DNA of 64,000 nucleotides from Anaerolineales bacterium (GCA_020634155.1 JACKCI010000002.1:1178001-1242000); one strand, 5' to 3'. Positions 34,840 to 43,256 are shown, numbered from the stretch's first letter. Notes: generated from the letters alone by a model not told the origin. Numbers and translations: made by a program.

Positions 34840-34873
34840 GGGCCTCCTAATCACGTTTGGAGGCCCTTTTTAT
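34840..34873 (+). terminator. Rho-independent terminator after sqdB
   Basis: GGGCCTCC (34840-34847) pairs with GGAGGCCC (34859-34866) and is followed by TTTTTATT. Confidence 0.85.
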
Positions 34874-34969
34874 TGGGAAGTAGTTGTTTATTTTTCGGTG
34901 GAGATTGTTTTTTCATCTCTATACAATTTAACCCTATCCTTATCAACGAATGGGAGACACACCTTCGCT

Positions 34970-35887
34970 ATGGTGCAATGGATCAAGTTCTGGATATTGG
35001 CCCTCATCTGGGGATCGTCATTTCTACTCATCAAAGTTGCGGTGGGTGATTTAGGGGCTTTTCCACTGGTGTCAATTCGTTTGGGTCTGGCCGCCCTGAT
35101 TTTTTTTGCCTTCCTGCAATGGACAGGCCGCAAACTACCTGCCACCCGTCGTGAGATGGCAGCCCTCATTTTCGTTGGCGTTTTCAACACTGCCGTACCC
35201 TTTGCGCTAATCTCATGGGGCGAAACCAAGATTGACAGCGGCCTTGCCACCATCTTGAATGCCACCGTTCCCCTCTTTAACTTGATTTTTGCCCATTTCA
35301 TCCTCAGCGATGAGCGTCTTAACCTATTCAAGATTATCGGCTTGGGGGTAGGCTTCCTCGGTGTGATTATCTTGATGTCGCGTGGCCTGAGCGATACTGA
35401 TAATCCTGTCGTTGGGCAGTTTGCCGTGATTGGCGGGGCCATTTGCTATGCTGTATCAGTGGTTGTCATTCGCCTCCACTTGCGCCGTCTTGACCCCTTC
35501 GTCACAGCGGGTTGGAGCCTTGTATTTGGTGCAATAGCGATTATCTCTGCTACGCTGATTTTCATCCATCCGCTCCCCAATCTGGGCGAAATGGAGGCCA
35601 AGGTGTTATTGGCTGCTGTAACCCTTGCCGTCATTAACACAGTTGTCGCCTACTTTCTATTCTATGATTTGATCGATAAGTGGGGGGTACGCGCTACGCT
35701 GGTTACCTATGCCATGCCGCCTATCGGGGTGACTTTGGGTTTTGTGGTTTTGGGTGAGCATATCGACTGGCGCTTAATTGTTGGCGGATTGATGATTGTA
35801 ACGGGCATTGTCGCGGCCAAACTCAACGGTTTGCCGCCGTTTGCTATCCTGCGTGGACGTGCCATAGCCCGAAAATCAGCCTCCTAA
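34970..35887 (+). CDS. DMT-superfamily transporter (EamA family)
   Basis: A 305-residue protein with ten predicted membrane helices in two EamA repeats. The first repeat starts IKFWILALIWGSSFLLIKVAVGDLG and contains a VSIRLGLAAL segment. The second starts AVIGGAICYAVSVVVIRLH and ends with PPIGVTLGFVVLGEHIDWRLIVGGLMIVTGIV. Family members export amino acids or metabolites; the substrate is unknown. ATG 34970 is preceded by GGGAGA about 12 bases away. The sqdB terminator lies upstream, so it is likely a separate transcript. Confidence 0.92.
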   Translation: MVQWIKFWILALIWGSSFLLIKVAVGDLGAFPLVSIRLGLAALIFFAFLQWTGRKLPATRREMAALIFVGVFNTAVPFALISWGETKIDSGLATILNATVPLFNLIFAHFILSDERLNLFKIIGLGVGFLGVIILMSRGLSDTDNPVVGQFAVIGGAICYAVSVVVIRLHLRRLDPFVTAGWSLVFGAIAIISATLIFIHPLPNLGEMEAKVLLAAVTLAVINTVVAYFLFYDLIDKWGVRATLVTYAMPPIGVTLGFVVLGEHIDWRLIVGGLMIVTGIVAAKLNGLPPFAILRGRAIARKSAS

Positions 35888-35911
35888 TCACCTAAATCGC
35901 TTGCCAGTACC

Positions 35912-35941
35912 GAGGGTTATCATGAATCTGTGATGACCCTC
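35912..35941 (+). terminator. Hairpin after the EamA transporter gene (no clear U-tract)
   Basis: GAGGGT (35912-35917) pairs with ACCCTC (35936-35941), extended internally by TCA/TGA. The following bases, AATTGATT, do not form a U-tract, so termination would be weak. Confidence 0.35.
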
Positions 35942-35943
35942 AA

Positions 35944-35973
35944 TTGATTAGAAGGCCGTTCTCACTGTATAAT
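35944..35973 (+). promoter_or_regulatory. Promoter of the FHA operon
   Basis: TTGATT (35944-35949), an 18-base spacer and a perfect TATAAT (35968-35973). The ATG of the first gene follows 22 bases later. Confidence 0.6.
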
Positions 35974-35995
35974 TTTTCAAAAAACAGGGTAGCGA

Positions 35996-36679
35996 ATGAG
36001 CGAAAATGCGGAAGCGCTGGCAAAGCTGATTTGGGAAAATCCCGAAGATGGTAAATTACAGGAATATATCTTGAGCGAAGGGGCCTTGGTCTCGTTGGGG
36101 CGCAGCCCTGATAATGAAGTCTATATTCCAGAGCGCACCGTCTCGCGTCATCATGCCACGATTGCTTATCGTGCAGGCGTCTTTGTAATTTCTGACCCCG
36201 GTAGCGCCAATGGGGTTTTTGTAAATGATCTACAGATCAAACCGCCTCAGATTTACCCTCTGATTGACGGAGACGTGATTCGTCTTTACATGCCCATTGT
36301 GCGGTTTGTGACCTTTATGCCTGTCGATACTGAGCAAGTTCCCAAAGGAGCAGCCACAACCCCAGAGCAGGTGCGCCCCCGTATCGTATTTACATCAGGG
36401 GTGTTAAGTGGCAGTGAAGTGGTGATTGAAAAAGAAGCCATTACGCTTGGGCGTGCCATTACCAATGCCACATGGGAGGTATCCCTACCAGACCATGCCG
36501 TTTCGCGCCCGCATGCCCGCATCTATGGTCAAGGTAGCCAATGGTATTTGGAAGATTTAGGGAGCGTCAATGGCACTCTTGTTGAGGGAACCTATATCCA
36601 TGAGCCGATTTTACTCCATGATGGTATTCGGGTAACGATGGGTGAAACCTCGTTTACCTTTCGCAACCCCCAATCCTGA
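35996..36679 (+). CDS. Tandem FHA-domain protein
   Basis: A 227-residue protein made of two FHA domains. The first (about residues 12-100) has VSLGRSPDNEVYIPERTVSRHHATI and GSANGVFVNDLQI. The second (about 125-225) has ITLGRAITNATWEVSLPDHAVSRPHARI and GSVNGTLVEGTYI. The GR, SRxH and NG residues that bind phosphothreonine are intact in both. It could therefore read phosphorylation by a Ser/Thr kinase such as the one encoded at 13 kb. It leads an operon whose genes overlap by 1 to 4 bases. Confidence 0.93.
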   Translation: MSENAEALAKLIWENPEDGKLQEYILSEGALVSLGRSPDNEVYIPERTVSRHHATIAYRAGVFVISDPGSANGVFVNDLQIKPPQIYPLIDGDVIRLYMPIVRFVTFMPVDTEQVPKGAATTPEQVRPRIVFTSGVLSGSEVVIEKEAITLGRAITNATWEVSLPDHAVSRPHARIYGQGSQWYLEDLGSVNGTLVEGTYIHEPILLHDGIRVTMGETSFTFRNPQS

Positions 36680-36999
36680 TGCGTTATCATTTCCTGTATT
36701 TTGCTCCCAACTTGAGTGCGGCATGGTTTACTCAAGCGGCACGGCGTTATTGGCAAGCCTATCGCCCTATGGTGCTTTATGACCTTACCTTTGTCGCTTA
36801 TGTACCGCTGAATAACCAGATTATCATTACCTCCATTGCCCGTAGCGATAGCGCTGCTCTTATCCGCGACCAACTCGCTCAAGAACTTCCCCATGTCATT
36901 CATGACCCCTTGGTCTATGACTTTCTCGATGATGTGCAATTGACCCTTGATGCACGGGTTGAGACCAACCAGCCTTTTGGAGTGCCAGTGGACTCATGA
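36679..36999 (+). CDS. Small alpha/beta protein, stand-alone copy of a domain in the next gene
   Basis: A 106-residue protein of no family I recognise. It starts RYHFLYFAPNLSAAWFTQAA and continues YWQAYRPMVLYDLTFVAYVP. The C-terminal domain of the next gene (about residues 390-491) aligns along its whole length: 22 of the first 61 aligned positions are identical, including FxxxAPxL, WF, AA, YW, P and DLxF, and both end in FG. The hydrophobic strands and amphipathic helix suggest a compact fold. Its start overlaps the FHA gene stop by one base. Confidence 0.8.
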   Translation: MRYHFLYFAPNLSAAWFTQAARRYWQAYRPMVLYDLTFVAYVPLNNQIIITSIARSDSAALIRDQLAQELPHVIHDPLVYDFLDDVQLTLDARVETNQPFGVPVDS

Positions 37000-38471
37000 A
37001 CCTCAACGAATACGAATGGTCACGCAATCCACGCGGTATGCACCAAGCCACGTTTGAAATTGATATACCCCTCATGGCCCGTCATCGTATGGGCTGGATT
37101 AAGATTGTCGCCTTGGGTCAAGCTAATCGTGCTGCTGCTGATGCGATGGCAAGCGGTATGACACCTGTGGTGCGTGTCTATCGGGAACGCCCCGGCAATA
37201 GCCCCGTTGATGAAGGGGCCTATAATCAATATCGCTCCTACCGTGAGATGGGCGTCAAGTGGTTTGAGTATTACAACGAGCCAAATCTTGGTGTTGAATG
37301 GCCCCAAGGTGCAGCCTATGACCCTCGCAGCCTTGCCACCATCCAGCCCCTCATGGACAACTGGATGACATGGGCCGAGTGGATTATCAGCATTGGTGGC
37401 TACCCTAACTTTCCCTCTTTATCCGATGTCAACACAGGCAGCAACGAAGACACCATCGCATGGATTGATGGCATGTTGGGCTATCTCAAGCAGAATCATT
37501 ATGAGCGCTTTCGCAACATCATCAACAATGGCCTCTACATTGCGACCCACCCCTACATTTACAACCATTTTTACCAAGAACGCACTGGAGGAGGTGCCCG
37601 CAGCGCCCGACCTGCTGATGCGGTCAATGTCTCAGAAGGGGGCTGGCATTTTGAATACCCCTATGACCCTATTTGCCAATATGACGATCCGGGACGCACC
37701 GTGCGCGGTGGAACAGCCCTTGCTCCCAATGGTGACACCGTTGGCTTGCTCGGATCGGCCTCTGCGATTATGGCAATTTTGCAGGCTGAATTTGGTGTTG
37801 GGGCCATTCCGGTGGTATCTACTGAGGGCGGTATCTTCGCTCCCGGTTTCGGCCCGCCCCAAGCTGACAACCGCTATCCACCGGTCACTACCCATAGCCA
37901 TGCTCATGGTACCCTTGCCATGTTCGAGTGGATTTCAACGGTGGCTCCGGCATGGATGTTTGGCGTCTGTCTTTGGAAATTTGATGATTACTATCGCCGT
38001 GAGGATGGCTTTCTGCCAGTAGCGGGGCTATTTGAGCAGCGTGCGCCCATCATGAAAGATGTTCCTGCTATTCCTGCCCTGACGGATGCTTCTTCGCCCG
38101 CAACGCCCCCACCTGTCATTGTCCTTACGCCTGATTTACCGGGGCCGGGGCCAATTCATGGCTATGCCGACTATCAATTTGTGTTCTTAGCTCCTAGCCT
38201 TGAGACCGACTGGTTTTTCGATGCCGCCGAAGCCTACTGGGACGCCTTCAAGCCTGTTTTGGTGGTAGACCTCGAATTTATAGAGTTTTTGCCCAGCAAT
38301 AAGTCTTTGGTGGTGACAGCAATCACAACACCCGATATGATTGAATGGATTGAAACCAGCATTACTCCACGCTGGCCGAATGTCTTTATTGACTTTATCT
38401 TAGTCGAGCAACCAGATGATTTGGCCCGTGAGTTGAGTAACCGTGTGGCGGTCGGAAGGAGATTCGGTTGA
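36996..38471 (+). CDS. Glycoside-hydrolase-like (clan A-type barrel) protein with C-terminal duplicated domain
   Basis: A 491-residue protein. Residues 1 to about 350 have barrel-like features: WFEYYNEPNLGVEW (candidate acid/base Glu near 94), ATHPYIYNHFY and VVSTEGGIFAPGF (candidate nucleophile Glu near 276), and MFGVCLWKFDDYYRRE. These are arranged as in clan GH-A cellulase-like enzymes. A Pro-rich linker (about 365-388) leads to a 100-residue domain homologous to the preceding gene. No signal peptide is present, so it would act in the cytoplasm unless exported otherwise. The start overlaps the previous stop by 4 bases. Confidence 0.72.
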   Translation: MNLNEYEWSRNPRGMHQATFEIDIPLMARHRMGWIKIVALGQANRAAADAMASGMTPVVRVYRERPGNSPVDEGAYNQYRSYREMGVKWFEYYNEPNLGVEWPQGAAYDPRSLATIQPLMDNWMTWAEWIISIGGYPNFPSLSDVNTGSNEDTIAWIDGMLGYLKQNHYERFRNIINNGLYIATHPYIYNHFYQERTGGGARSARPADAVNVSEGGWHFEYPYDPICQYDDPGRTVRGGTALAPNGDTVGLLGSASAIMAILQAEFGVGAIPVVSTEGGIFAPGFGPPQADNRYPPVTTHSHAHGTLAMFEWISTVAPAWMFGVCLWKFDDYYRREDGFLPVAGLFEQRAPIMKDVPAIPALTDASSPATPPPVIVLTPDLPGPGPIHGYADYQFVFLAPSLETDWFFDAAEAYWDAFKPVLVVDLEFIEFLPSNKSLVVTAITTPDMIEWIETSITPRWPNVFIDFILVEQPDDLARELSNRVAVGRRFG

Positions 38472-38953
38472 GTACCCAAAAGGGACTAGAGTTTGAAGTA
38501 GCACGTTTGATGATTGAACGCGGTTGGACAGTCGCTTGTGGGGAAAGTTGCACAGGTGGCCTGTTGATGCACCGCTTTACCAACATTCCGGGTAGCTCTG
38601 CCTTTTTTATGGGCGGGGTAGTGGCCTATAGCAATAGCGTCAAGCACTCGGTATTGGGAGTGCAAGAAAACACCCTCAACGTCTTTGGAGCCGTGAGCGA
38701 ACAGGTCGCCGCTGCGATGGCACGCGGGGTACGGGCATTGGTCGGAGCCAAGCTCGGTGTGGGTATTACTGGCATTGCTGGCCCTGATGGCGGTACAGAT
38801 GACAAGCCCGTTGGCTTAACCTATATCAGCCTTGTCACGGCAGATTTATCGATGACCAAGCGCTTTGTGTGGACAGGTGAGCGTATTCCCAACAAGGAAT
38901 CGAGCGCCGAGGCCGCCCTACAAATGCTCTTGGATTTCATCACCAAAAACTGA
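38468..38953 (+). CDS. pncC: CinA-family protein (nicotinamide-nucleotide amidohydrolase, PncC-like)
   Basis: A 161-residue protein containing only the C-terminal CinA domain. VACGESCTGGLLMHRFTNIPGSSAFFMGGVVAYSN and GITGIAGPDGGTDDKPVGLTYI are the family signatures. The domain deamidates nicotinamide mononucleotide in pyridine nucleotide salvage. The start is TTG, overlapping the preceding TGA, and AAGGAG lies 6 bases before it. It is embedded in the FHA operon. Confidence 0.92.
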   Translation: MSTQKGLEFEVARLMIERGWTVACGESCTGGLLMHRFTNIPGSSAFFMGGVVAYSNSVKHSVLGVQENTLNVFGAVSEQVAAAMARGVRALVGAKLGVGITGIAGPDGGTDDKPVGLTYISLVTADLSMTKRFVWTGERIPNKESSAEAALQMLLDFITKN

Positions 38954-39189
38954 TGTTTGAACCTTGTGAAGTTGATGCCACCTTTGCCCCTGATGGTCTC
39001 CCTAAGCCCTTGAGTATGGTTTGGGCGGGGAAACGATTGTCGGTGATAGAATACGGGCGGACGTGGCAAACTGACGAGGGATTGTTTATGCTAGTACGGG
39101 TGCAGGATGGGCGGGGCTTCCAGCTATGGTTTAGTAGCCCCATCTGGCAAGCACGCCTTGAAAACACTAGACCAACCAATTTTGTTTAG
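38953..39189 (+). CDS. Small protein of unknown function (DUF6504-like?)
   Basis: A 78-residue protein. The pattern PLSMVWAGKRLSVIEYGRTWQ followed by FMLVRVQDGRGFQLWFS resembles small beta-rich domains of the DUF6504 type, but this is a tentative reading. Its ATG overlaps the CinA stop by one base and the next gene starts 12 bases on. It is therefore probably expressed with the operon. Confidence 0.65.
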   Translation: MFEPCEVDATFAPDGLPKPLSMVWAGKRLSVIEYGRTWQTDEGLFMLVRVQDGRGFQLWFSSPIWQARLENTRPTNFV

Positions 39190-39201
39190 GGATTTTATTT
39201 G

Positions 39202-40329
39202 ATGCTGGCACGAATACGGGCACTCGCCCAAACCTTATTAATTCCACTCCTATCGATTTTTACCGCCTTGCTGGTCGGCTCATTGATGATTTTGCTGGCT
39301 GGGCGTGACCCTATAGCGGCTTATGAAGCCTTGCTTGAAGGTGCTTTGCTGGAGCCGCGTGGCTTGGTGCAATCGCTCCTTAAAACCACACCGCTCATTT
39401 TAGCGGGCCTTGCGGTTGGCTTCGCCTTCAAGGGTGGCTTATTCAATATCGGCGCTCAAGGCCAGTTGATTATGGGGTCAGTAGTCGCGGCATGGGTTGG
39501 AAGCGCAACCATGTTTCATGGCCTGCCCATTTGGCTCCACATTACGCTGGGCTTCGCATCTGGTGCCTTAGCAGGGGCTATCTGGGGCGGCATTCCGGGG
39601 GCGCTCAAGGCTTATTCTGGCGCTCATGAAGTGATTACAACCATCATGTTTAACTTCATTGCCGGACGCATTGCCGAATGGCTCATTTCCAATGGAAGCG
39701 CCGATGGACGTATCCCCCCCGGCCCGCTCTCTGACCCCAATAGTGGTGCGCTCGCCCGTAGCCCAATGGTTGAAGAAACCGCTCGCTTACCGATTATCTA
39801 TCGCTACCCGCCCTCCTCTGACCTCAACGTAGGCATTTTTATCGCGGTGGCGGTGGCCGTTCTCATTTTGCTCCTGCTAAATCGTACCACCTTTGGCTTC
39901 GAGTTGCGGATGGTTGGCCTTAACCCCAATGCTGCCCGTTATGCCGGAATTAACGTCAAGCGCCAAACTATCTTGACAATGGCGATTGCTGGCGCGTTGG
40001 CGGGGACGGCAGGCGTCATCCAGACCCTCGGAGTCAACGGCTTTTATGAAGCCAATCAAAGCCTCTCATTGGGCTTCGATAGCATTACCGTCTCGCTTCT
40101 CGCAGCCAATCACCCTATTGGTATTATCTTCTCGGCCTTCTTATTTGGCGCGATGGAGCAGGGCGCAACCCGTATGCAATTGACAGGTGCGGCGGTAGAA
40201 TTAACCGTCGTGATTCAAGCCCTAATTTTGATGTTTATTGCTGCACCGCAAATCATTCGCTACCTCTATCGGATTGGTGATGCAGGTGGCTCCGGCCAGA
40301 CCTTTAGTAGTGGCTGGGGACAGCGGTAG
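39202..40329 (+). CDS. ABC transporter permease, nucleoside/BMP type (first subunit)
   Basis: A 375-residue membrane protein of the BPD_transp_2 family with about ten membrane segments. Characteristic stretches are GLAVGFAFKGGLFNIGAQGQLIMG, SGAHEVITTIMFNFIAGRI, GLNPNAARYAGINVKRQ and a C-terminal helix. These match YufP/NupP-type permeases that pair with BMP lipoproteins for nucleoside uptake. The start is ATG 39202 rather than the preceding TTG. The matching ATPase and substrate-binding lipoprotein are not in this window. Confidence 0.9.
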   Translation: MLARIRALAQTLLIPLLSIFTALLVGSLMILLAGRDPIAAYEALLEGALLEPRGLVQSLLKTTPLILAGLAVGFAFKGGLFNIGAQGQLIMGSVVAAWVGSATMFHGLPIWLHITLGFASGALAGAIWGGIPGALKAYSGAHEVITTIMFNFIAGRIAEWLISNGSADGRIPPGPLSDPNSGALARSPMVEETARLPIIYRYPPSSDLNVGIFIAVAVAVLILLLLNRTTFGFELRMVGLNPNAARYAGINVKRQTILTMAIAGALAGTAGVIQTLGVNGFYEANQSLSLGFDSITVSLLAANHPIGIIFSAFLFGAMEQGATRMQLTGAAVELTVVIQALILMFIAAPQIIRYLYRIGDAGGSGQTFSSGWGQR

Positions 40330-40343
40330 GAGATTTATTGATT

Positions 40344-41324
40344 ATGAATGACCTTTTGCATTGGGTTGTGGTTTTAAACTGGGCGGCGGTCTTTGCAACC
40401 CTCAGCGCCACCATTCGCCAAGCGATTCCCATTACCTTGGGGTCGATGAGTGGTATCTCCAGTGAGCGCTCCGGTATCGTCAACATCGGCATTGAAGGTA
40501 TGATGCTGATGTCAGCTTTTTCAGGCTATATGATGAATGTCTATCTTAGTAGCCTTGATATTGGGATGGCCGACACTACCCGCTTGTTGTTATCGGTCGC
40601 CGTTGGCATCTTGACGGGTGGCTTGCTCGGCTTGCTCCATGCCGTGCTATGTATCCAATACAAAGTTGACCATATCATCAGCGGCACCGTCATCAACTTG
40701 CTGGCGGTCGGTATCACGGGCTATTTTTACGACGCCACCGCTGAGACCAAGGGCAAAATTCCCAACTTGATTAAAAACCCTTGGAAGGGTGACCACTACC
40801 TCAAGGATGTCGGCGTGGTGTTGTTTGACAAGGATATCATCACTTACCTGACCTTTATCATTGTAGCGGTTATGACCTTCTGGCTGTTCAATACCACATG
40901 GGGCCTCCGCACCCGCTCTATTGGTGAGAATCCCCGCGCCGCCGATACCCTCGGCATCAACGTTTACCGCCTGCAATACACCAACCTCTTTTTAAGCGGT
41001 GCCTTGGCGGGCTTGGCGGGTGTCTATCTGACCTTGGCCGATGTGGGTGTCTTTGAACGCGGCATGACAGCAGGCAAGGGCTTTATCGCACTAGCGGTGA
41101 TGATTTTCGGCAAGTGGCATCCCATGGGGGCCTTGGGGGGAGCCTTGCTCTTTGGCTTCTTAACGGCGCTCCAAAACCAACTCCAATTCTTTGGTGTCAA
41201 CATGCCCCATCAGTTGGTATCACTATTGCCGTATGTGGTGACGGTGGTTGTCTTAGCAGGCTTTGTGGGGCAGGCACGGCCCCCCGCACACGTCGGTCAG
41301 GCCTACGAGACCGAAGGACACTAG
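40344..41324 (+). CDS. ABC transporter permease, nucleoside/BMP type (second subunit)
   Basis: A 326-residue BPD_transp_2 protein. AIPITLGSMSGISSERSGIVNIGIEGMMLMSAF and GENPRAADTLGINVYRLQY are the YufQ/NupQ signatures. It is the partner of the permease 14 bases upstream. ATG 40344 has TAGGAGA about 11 bases before it; an in-frame TTG at 40338 is closer. A symmetric hairpin after the stop ends the operon. Confidence 0.92.
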   Translation: MNDLLHWVVVLNWAAVFATLSATIRQAIPITLGSMSGISSERSGIVNIGIEGMMLMSAFSGYMMNVYLSSLDIGMADTTRLLLSVAVGILTGGLLGLLHAVLCIQYKVDHIISGTVINLLAVGITGYFYDATAETKGKIPNLIKNPWKGDHYLKDVGVVLFDKDIITYLTFIIVAVMTFWLFNTTWGLRTRSIGENPRAADTLGINVYRLQYTNLFLSGALAGLAGVYLTLADVGVFERGMTAGKGFIALAVMIFGKWHPMGALGGALLFGFLTALQNQLQFFGVNMPHQLVSLLPYVVTVVVLAGFVGQARPPAHVGQAYETEGH

Positions 41325-41331
41325 CAAAAAC

Positions 41332-41359
41332 AAAACCCCCACAAAATTGGGGGTTTTTT
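41332..41359 (+). terminator. Symmetric terminator shared by the permease operon and tRNA-Leu
   Basis: AAAACCCCC (41332-41340) pairs with GGGGGTTTT (41349-41357), followed by more T. It lies 8 bases after the permease stop on the plus strand and 2 bases after the tRNA-Leu 3' end on the minus strand. It can serve both. Confidence 0.85.
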
Positions 41360-41361
41360 CT

Positions 41362-41445
41362 TGCCGAAGGTGGGAGTCGAACCCACACTCCCTTAAGGGA
41401 ACTACGCCCTGAACGTAGCGCGTCTGCCAATTCCGCCACTTCGGC
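41362..41445 (-). tRNA. tRNA-Leu, anticodon CAG
   Basis: On the minus strand the gene starts GCCGAAGTGGCGGAATTGG and ends CCTTCGGC plus discriminator A. The anticodon stem CTACG/CGTAG encloses loop TTCAGGG, anticodon CAG, reading CTG. A long variable arm (TCCCTTAAGGGA) marks it as a class II tRNA. CCA is not encoded. Confidence 0.95.
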
Positions 41446-41458
41446 GTCAATCATGTGC

Positions 41459-41487
41459 ATTGTAGCCGAGTCCCTAGGGCCTTACAA
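41459..41487 (-). promoter_or_regulatory. Promoter of tRNA-Leu
   Basis: On the minus strand TTGTAA (plus 41482-41487), 17 bases, TACAAT (plus 41459-41464), 13 bases before the tRNA. Confidence 0.6.
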
Positions 41488-41495
41488 GGGGCAAT

Positions 41496-41525
41496 TTGGC
41501 AGCGTGTTTCCACCTTTGTTATACT
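41496..41525 (+). promoter_or_regulatory. Promoter of the double GNAT gene
   Basis: TTGGCA (41496-41501), 18 bases, TATACT (41520-41525). It is back to back with the tRNA-Leu promoter. Confidence 0.5.
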
Positions 41526-41588
41526 GCGAATTGCTTTAATTGATGCGTTAAATAGGATTTAGACCAAACCATGATAGAAGGAATCGCA

Positions 41589-42563
41589 ATGTTACCAGAC
41601 TCGTTCCACAGCCGCGCCGCCACATGGGATGATGCCCAAGCCGTTGCTGACCTTATCAATGCCTGTGATATAGCCTTGACGGGCGAGGCTGAAACCGATG
41701 CCCACGAACTCCACACCGACTGGCAAGACTCAGCGGCTGACCTTGAGCATGGTACATGGGTGGTTATCGCCACGAATGGTCAGCTAGTGGGCTATGAAAG
41801 CTGCGAAGCCCCTGCCGAATCAGGCCGCATCTTTGTCGATGGCTACGTCCATCCTGAGTATATAGGGCAGGGTATCGGCACCTTTCTCTTACGCCAAGCC
41901 GAAAGCCGTGCCCACGAACATGTTGCTAAATATCCTGCCGCTAATCAAGTAGTGATTCATGCGGGTGTCTATGCTCATGAAGATGCCGCCCATCGTCTCT
42001 TTGAAGCGGAAGGCTACCACCGTATCCGACGCTTCTGGCGTATGCAAATCGATATGAACGAGCCACCTGCTGCTCCCATCTGGCCTGACGGCATCCAGAT
42101 TCGCACCTATGTCCAAGGCCAAGATGACCGCGCCGTGTATGAAGCCGTTGATGAGGCCTTCCAAGACCACTGGGGCCATTACACGCGCCCCTATGAGGAT
42201 TGGATGCGCCGTATGACCGAGGTCGGGGACTTTGACCCAGCCCTGTGGTTCCTTGCCATTGATAGCGCCAGTGGTGAGATTGCAGGAGCCTCGCTGTGTA
42301 ACTATCAAAACCAAAAACCTTGGCTGCGTTCCCTCTCGGTGCGCCGTCCTTGGCGACGACAAGGGCTTGGCATGGCTTTGTTGCTGCATACCTTCAATGA
42401 ATTTTATCATCGCGGCTATCGCACGGTTGGCTTGGGGGTGGATGCCCAGAACATCACAGGCGCAACTGCCCTCTATGAACGGGCCGGGATGCACGTTGAT
42501 CGAGCCTATGATACCTTTGAGAAAGAACTGCGGGCTGGCATTCCCGCTTTTAAATCTGAATGA
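41589..42563 (+). CDS. Protein with two GNAT acetyltransferase domains
   Basis: A 324-residue tandem GNAT protein. The N-terminal domain (about residues 1-150) has the acetyl-CoA loop EYIGQGIGTFLLRQAE. The C-terminal domain (about 160-320) has VRRPWRRQGLGMALLLHTF, NITGATALYERAGM and a final strand. Both RxxGxG/A-type loops are present; the first reads GQGIG. The arrangement resembles mycothiol synthase, but substrates are not inferable. AAGGA 6 bases before ATG 41589 fixes the start. It is followed 10 bases later by rpe. Confidence 0.85.
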   Translation: MLPDSFHSRAATWDDAQAVADLINACDIALTGEAETDAHELHTDWQDSAADLEHGTWVVIATNGQLVGYESCEAPAESGRIFVDGYVHPEYIGQGIGTFLLRQAESRAHEHVAKYPAANQVVIHAGVYAHEDAAHRLFEAEGYHRIRRFWRMQIDMNEPPAAPIWPDGIQIRTYVQGQDDRAVYEAVDEAFQDHWGHYTRPYEDWMRRMTEVGDFDPALWFLAIDSASGEIAGASLCNYQNQKPWLRSLSVRRPWRRQGLGMALLLHTFNEFYHRGYRTVGLGVDAQNITGATALYERAGMHVDRAYDTFEKELRAGIPAFKSE

Positions 42564-42573
42564 GGTTAATCTC

Positions 42574-43245
42574 ATGAATCAAACCATCAAAATCGCGCCC
42601 TCGGTACTTTCGGCGGACTTTGCCCAACTGGGAGCCGAAGTCCAACGGGTGGCATCTGCGGGCGCTCAACAAATTCATATTGATGTCATGGACGGTCGTT
42701 TTGTCCCCAATATCACTATGGGGCCATTGATCGTTGAAGCCATCCGTCGAGTCACCGACTTGCCCTTAGATGTCCACTTGATGATTGTCGAGCCAGAGAA
42801 GCACCTTGCTGCTTTTGCAGAGGCAGGCGCGACGGCTTTGACTGTCCATCTTGAAACTTGCCCGCACCTGCACCGTACCTTGCAGCAAATCCGCGACTTG
42901 GGTCTACAGGCGGGCGTTGCGATTAATCCCCACACGCCAGCTACCCACCTCAGCGAGATACTCCACATGGTCGATATTGTGCTGGTCATGACGGTTAACC
43001 CCGGCTTTGGTGGGCAACAGTTTATCGCTGAGATGTTGCCGAAGATTCGGGCTGTGCGGCAAATGGTGGGGGTGCGTCCGGTTGATATTGGCGTCGATGG
43101 GGGGATTGATGCCACCACTGCCCCTCAAGCCCTCAAAGCGGGTGCCAATGTCCTCATTGCGGGTAATGCAATTTTCAAACATGTGGATGGCATGGCGGCA
43201 ATTCAAGGCGCGGTGGAGCAGTATCGGCGCTCCCGCACCATATAA
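42574..43245 (+). CDS. rpe: Ribulose-phosphate 3-epimerase
   Basis: A 223-residue TIM-barrel enzyme. IAPSVLSADFAQLG, HIDVMDGRFVPNITMGP (metal-binding His and Asp), LDVHLMIVEP, MTVNPGFGGQ and the catalytic Asp in IGVDGGIDA are all present. It interconverts ribulose-5-phosphate and xylulose-5-phosphate in the pentose phosphate pathway. GAGG lies 8 bases before the ATG. The longer open frame upstream belongs to the double GNAT gene in another frame. Confidence 0.96.
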   Translation: MNQTIKIAPSVLSADFAQLGAEVQRVASAGAQQIHIDVMDGRFVPNITMGPLIVEAIRRVTDLPLDVHLMIVEPEKHLAAFAEAGATALTVHLETCPHLHRTLQQIRDLGLQAGVAINPHTPATHLSEILHMVDIVLVMTVNPGFGGQQFIAEMLPKIRAVRQMVGVRPVDIGVDGGIDATTAPQALKAGANVLIAGNAIFKHVDGMAAIQGAVEQYRRSRTI

Positions 43246-43256
43246 ACCACTAGCAA

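Noticed and set aside
42232..42573. Longer start for ribulose-phosphate epimerase
   Set aside because: The added segment overlaps the end of the double GNAT gene in another frame and has no homology; ATG 42574 with GAGG 8 bases upstream starts exactly at the conserved N-terminus.
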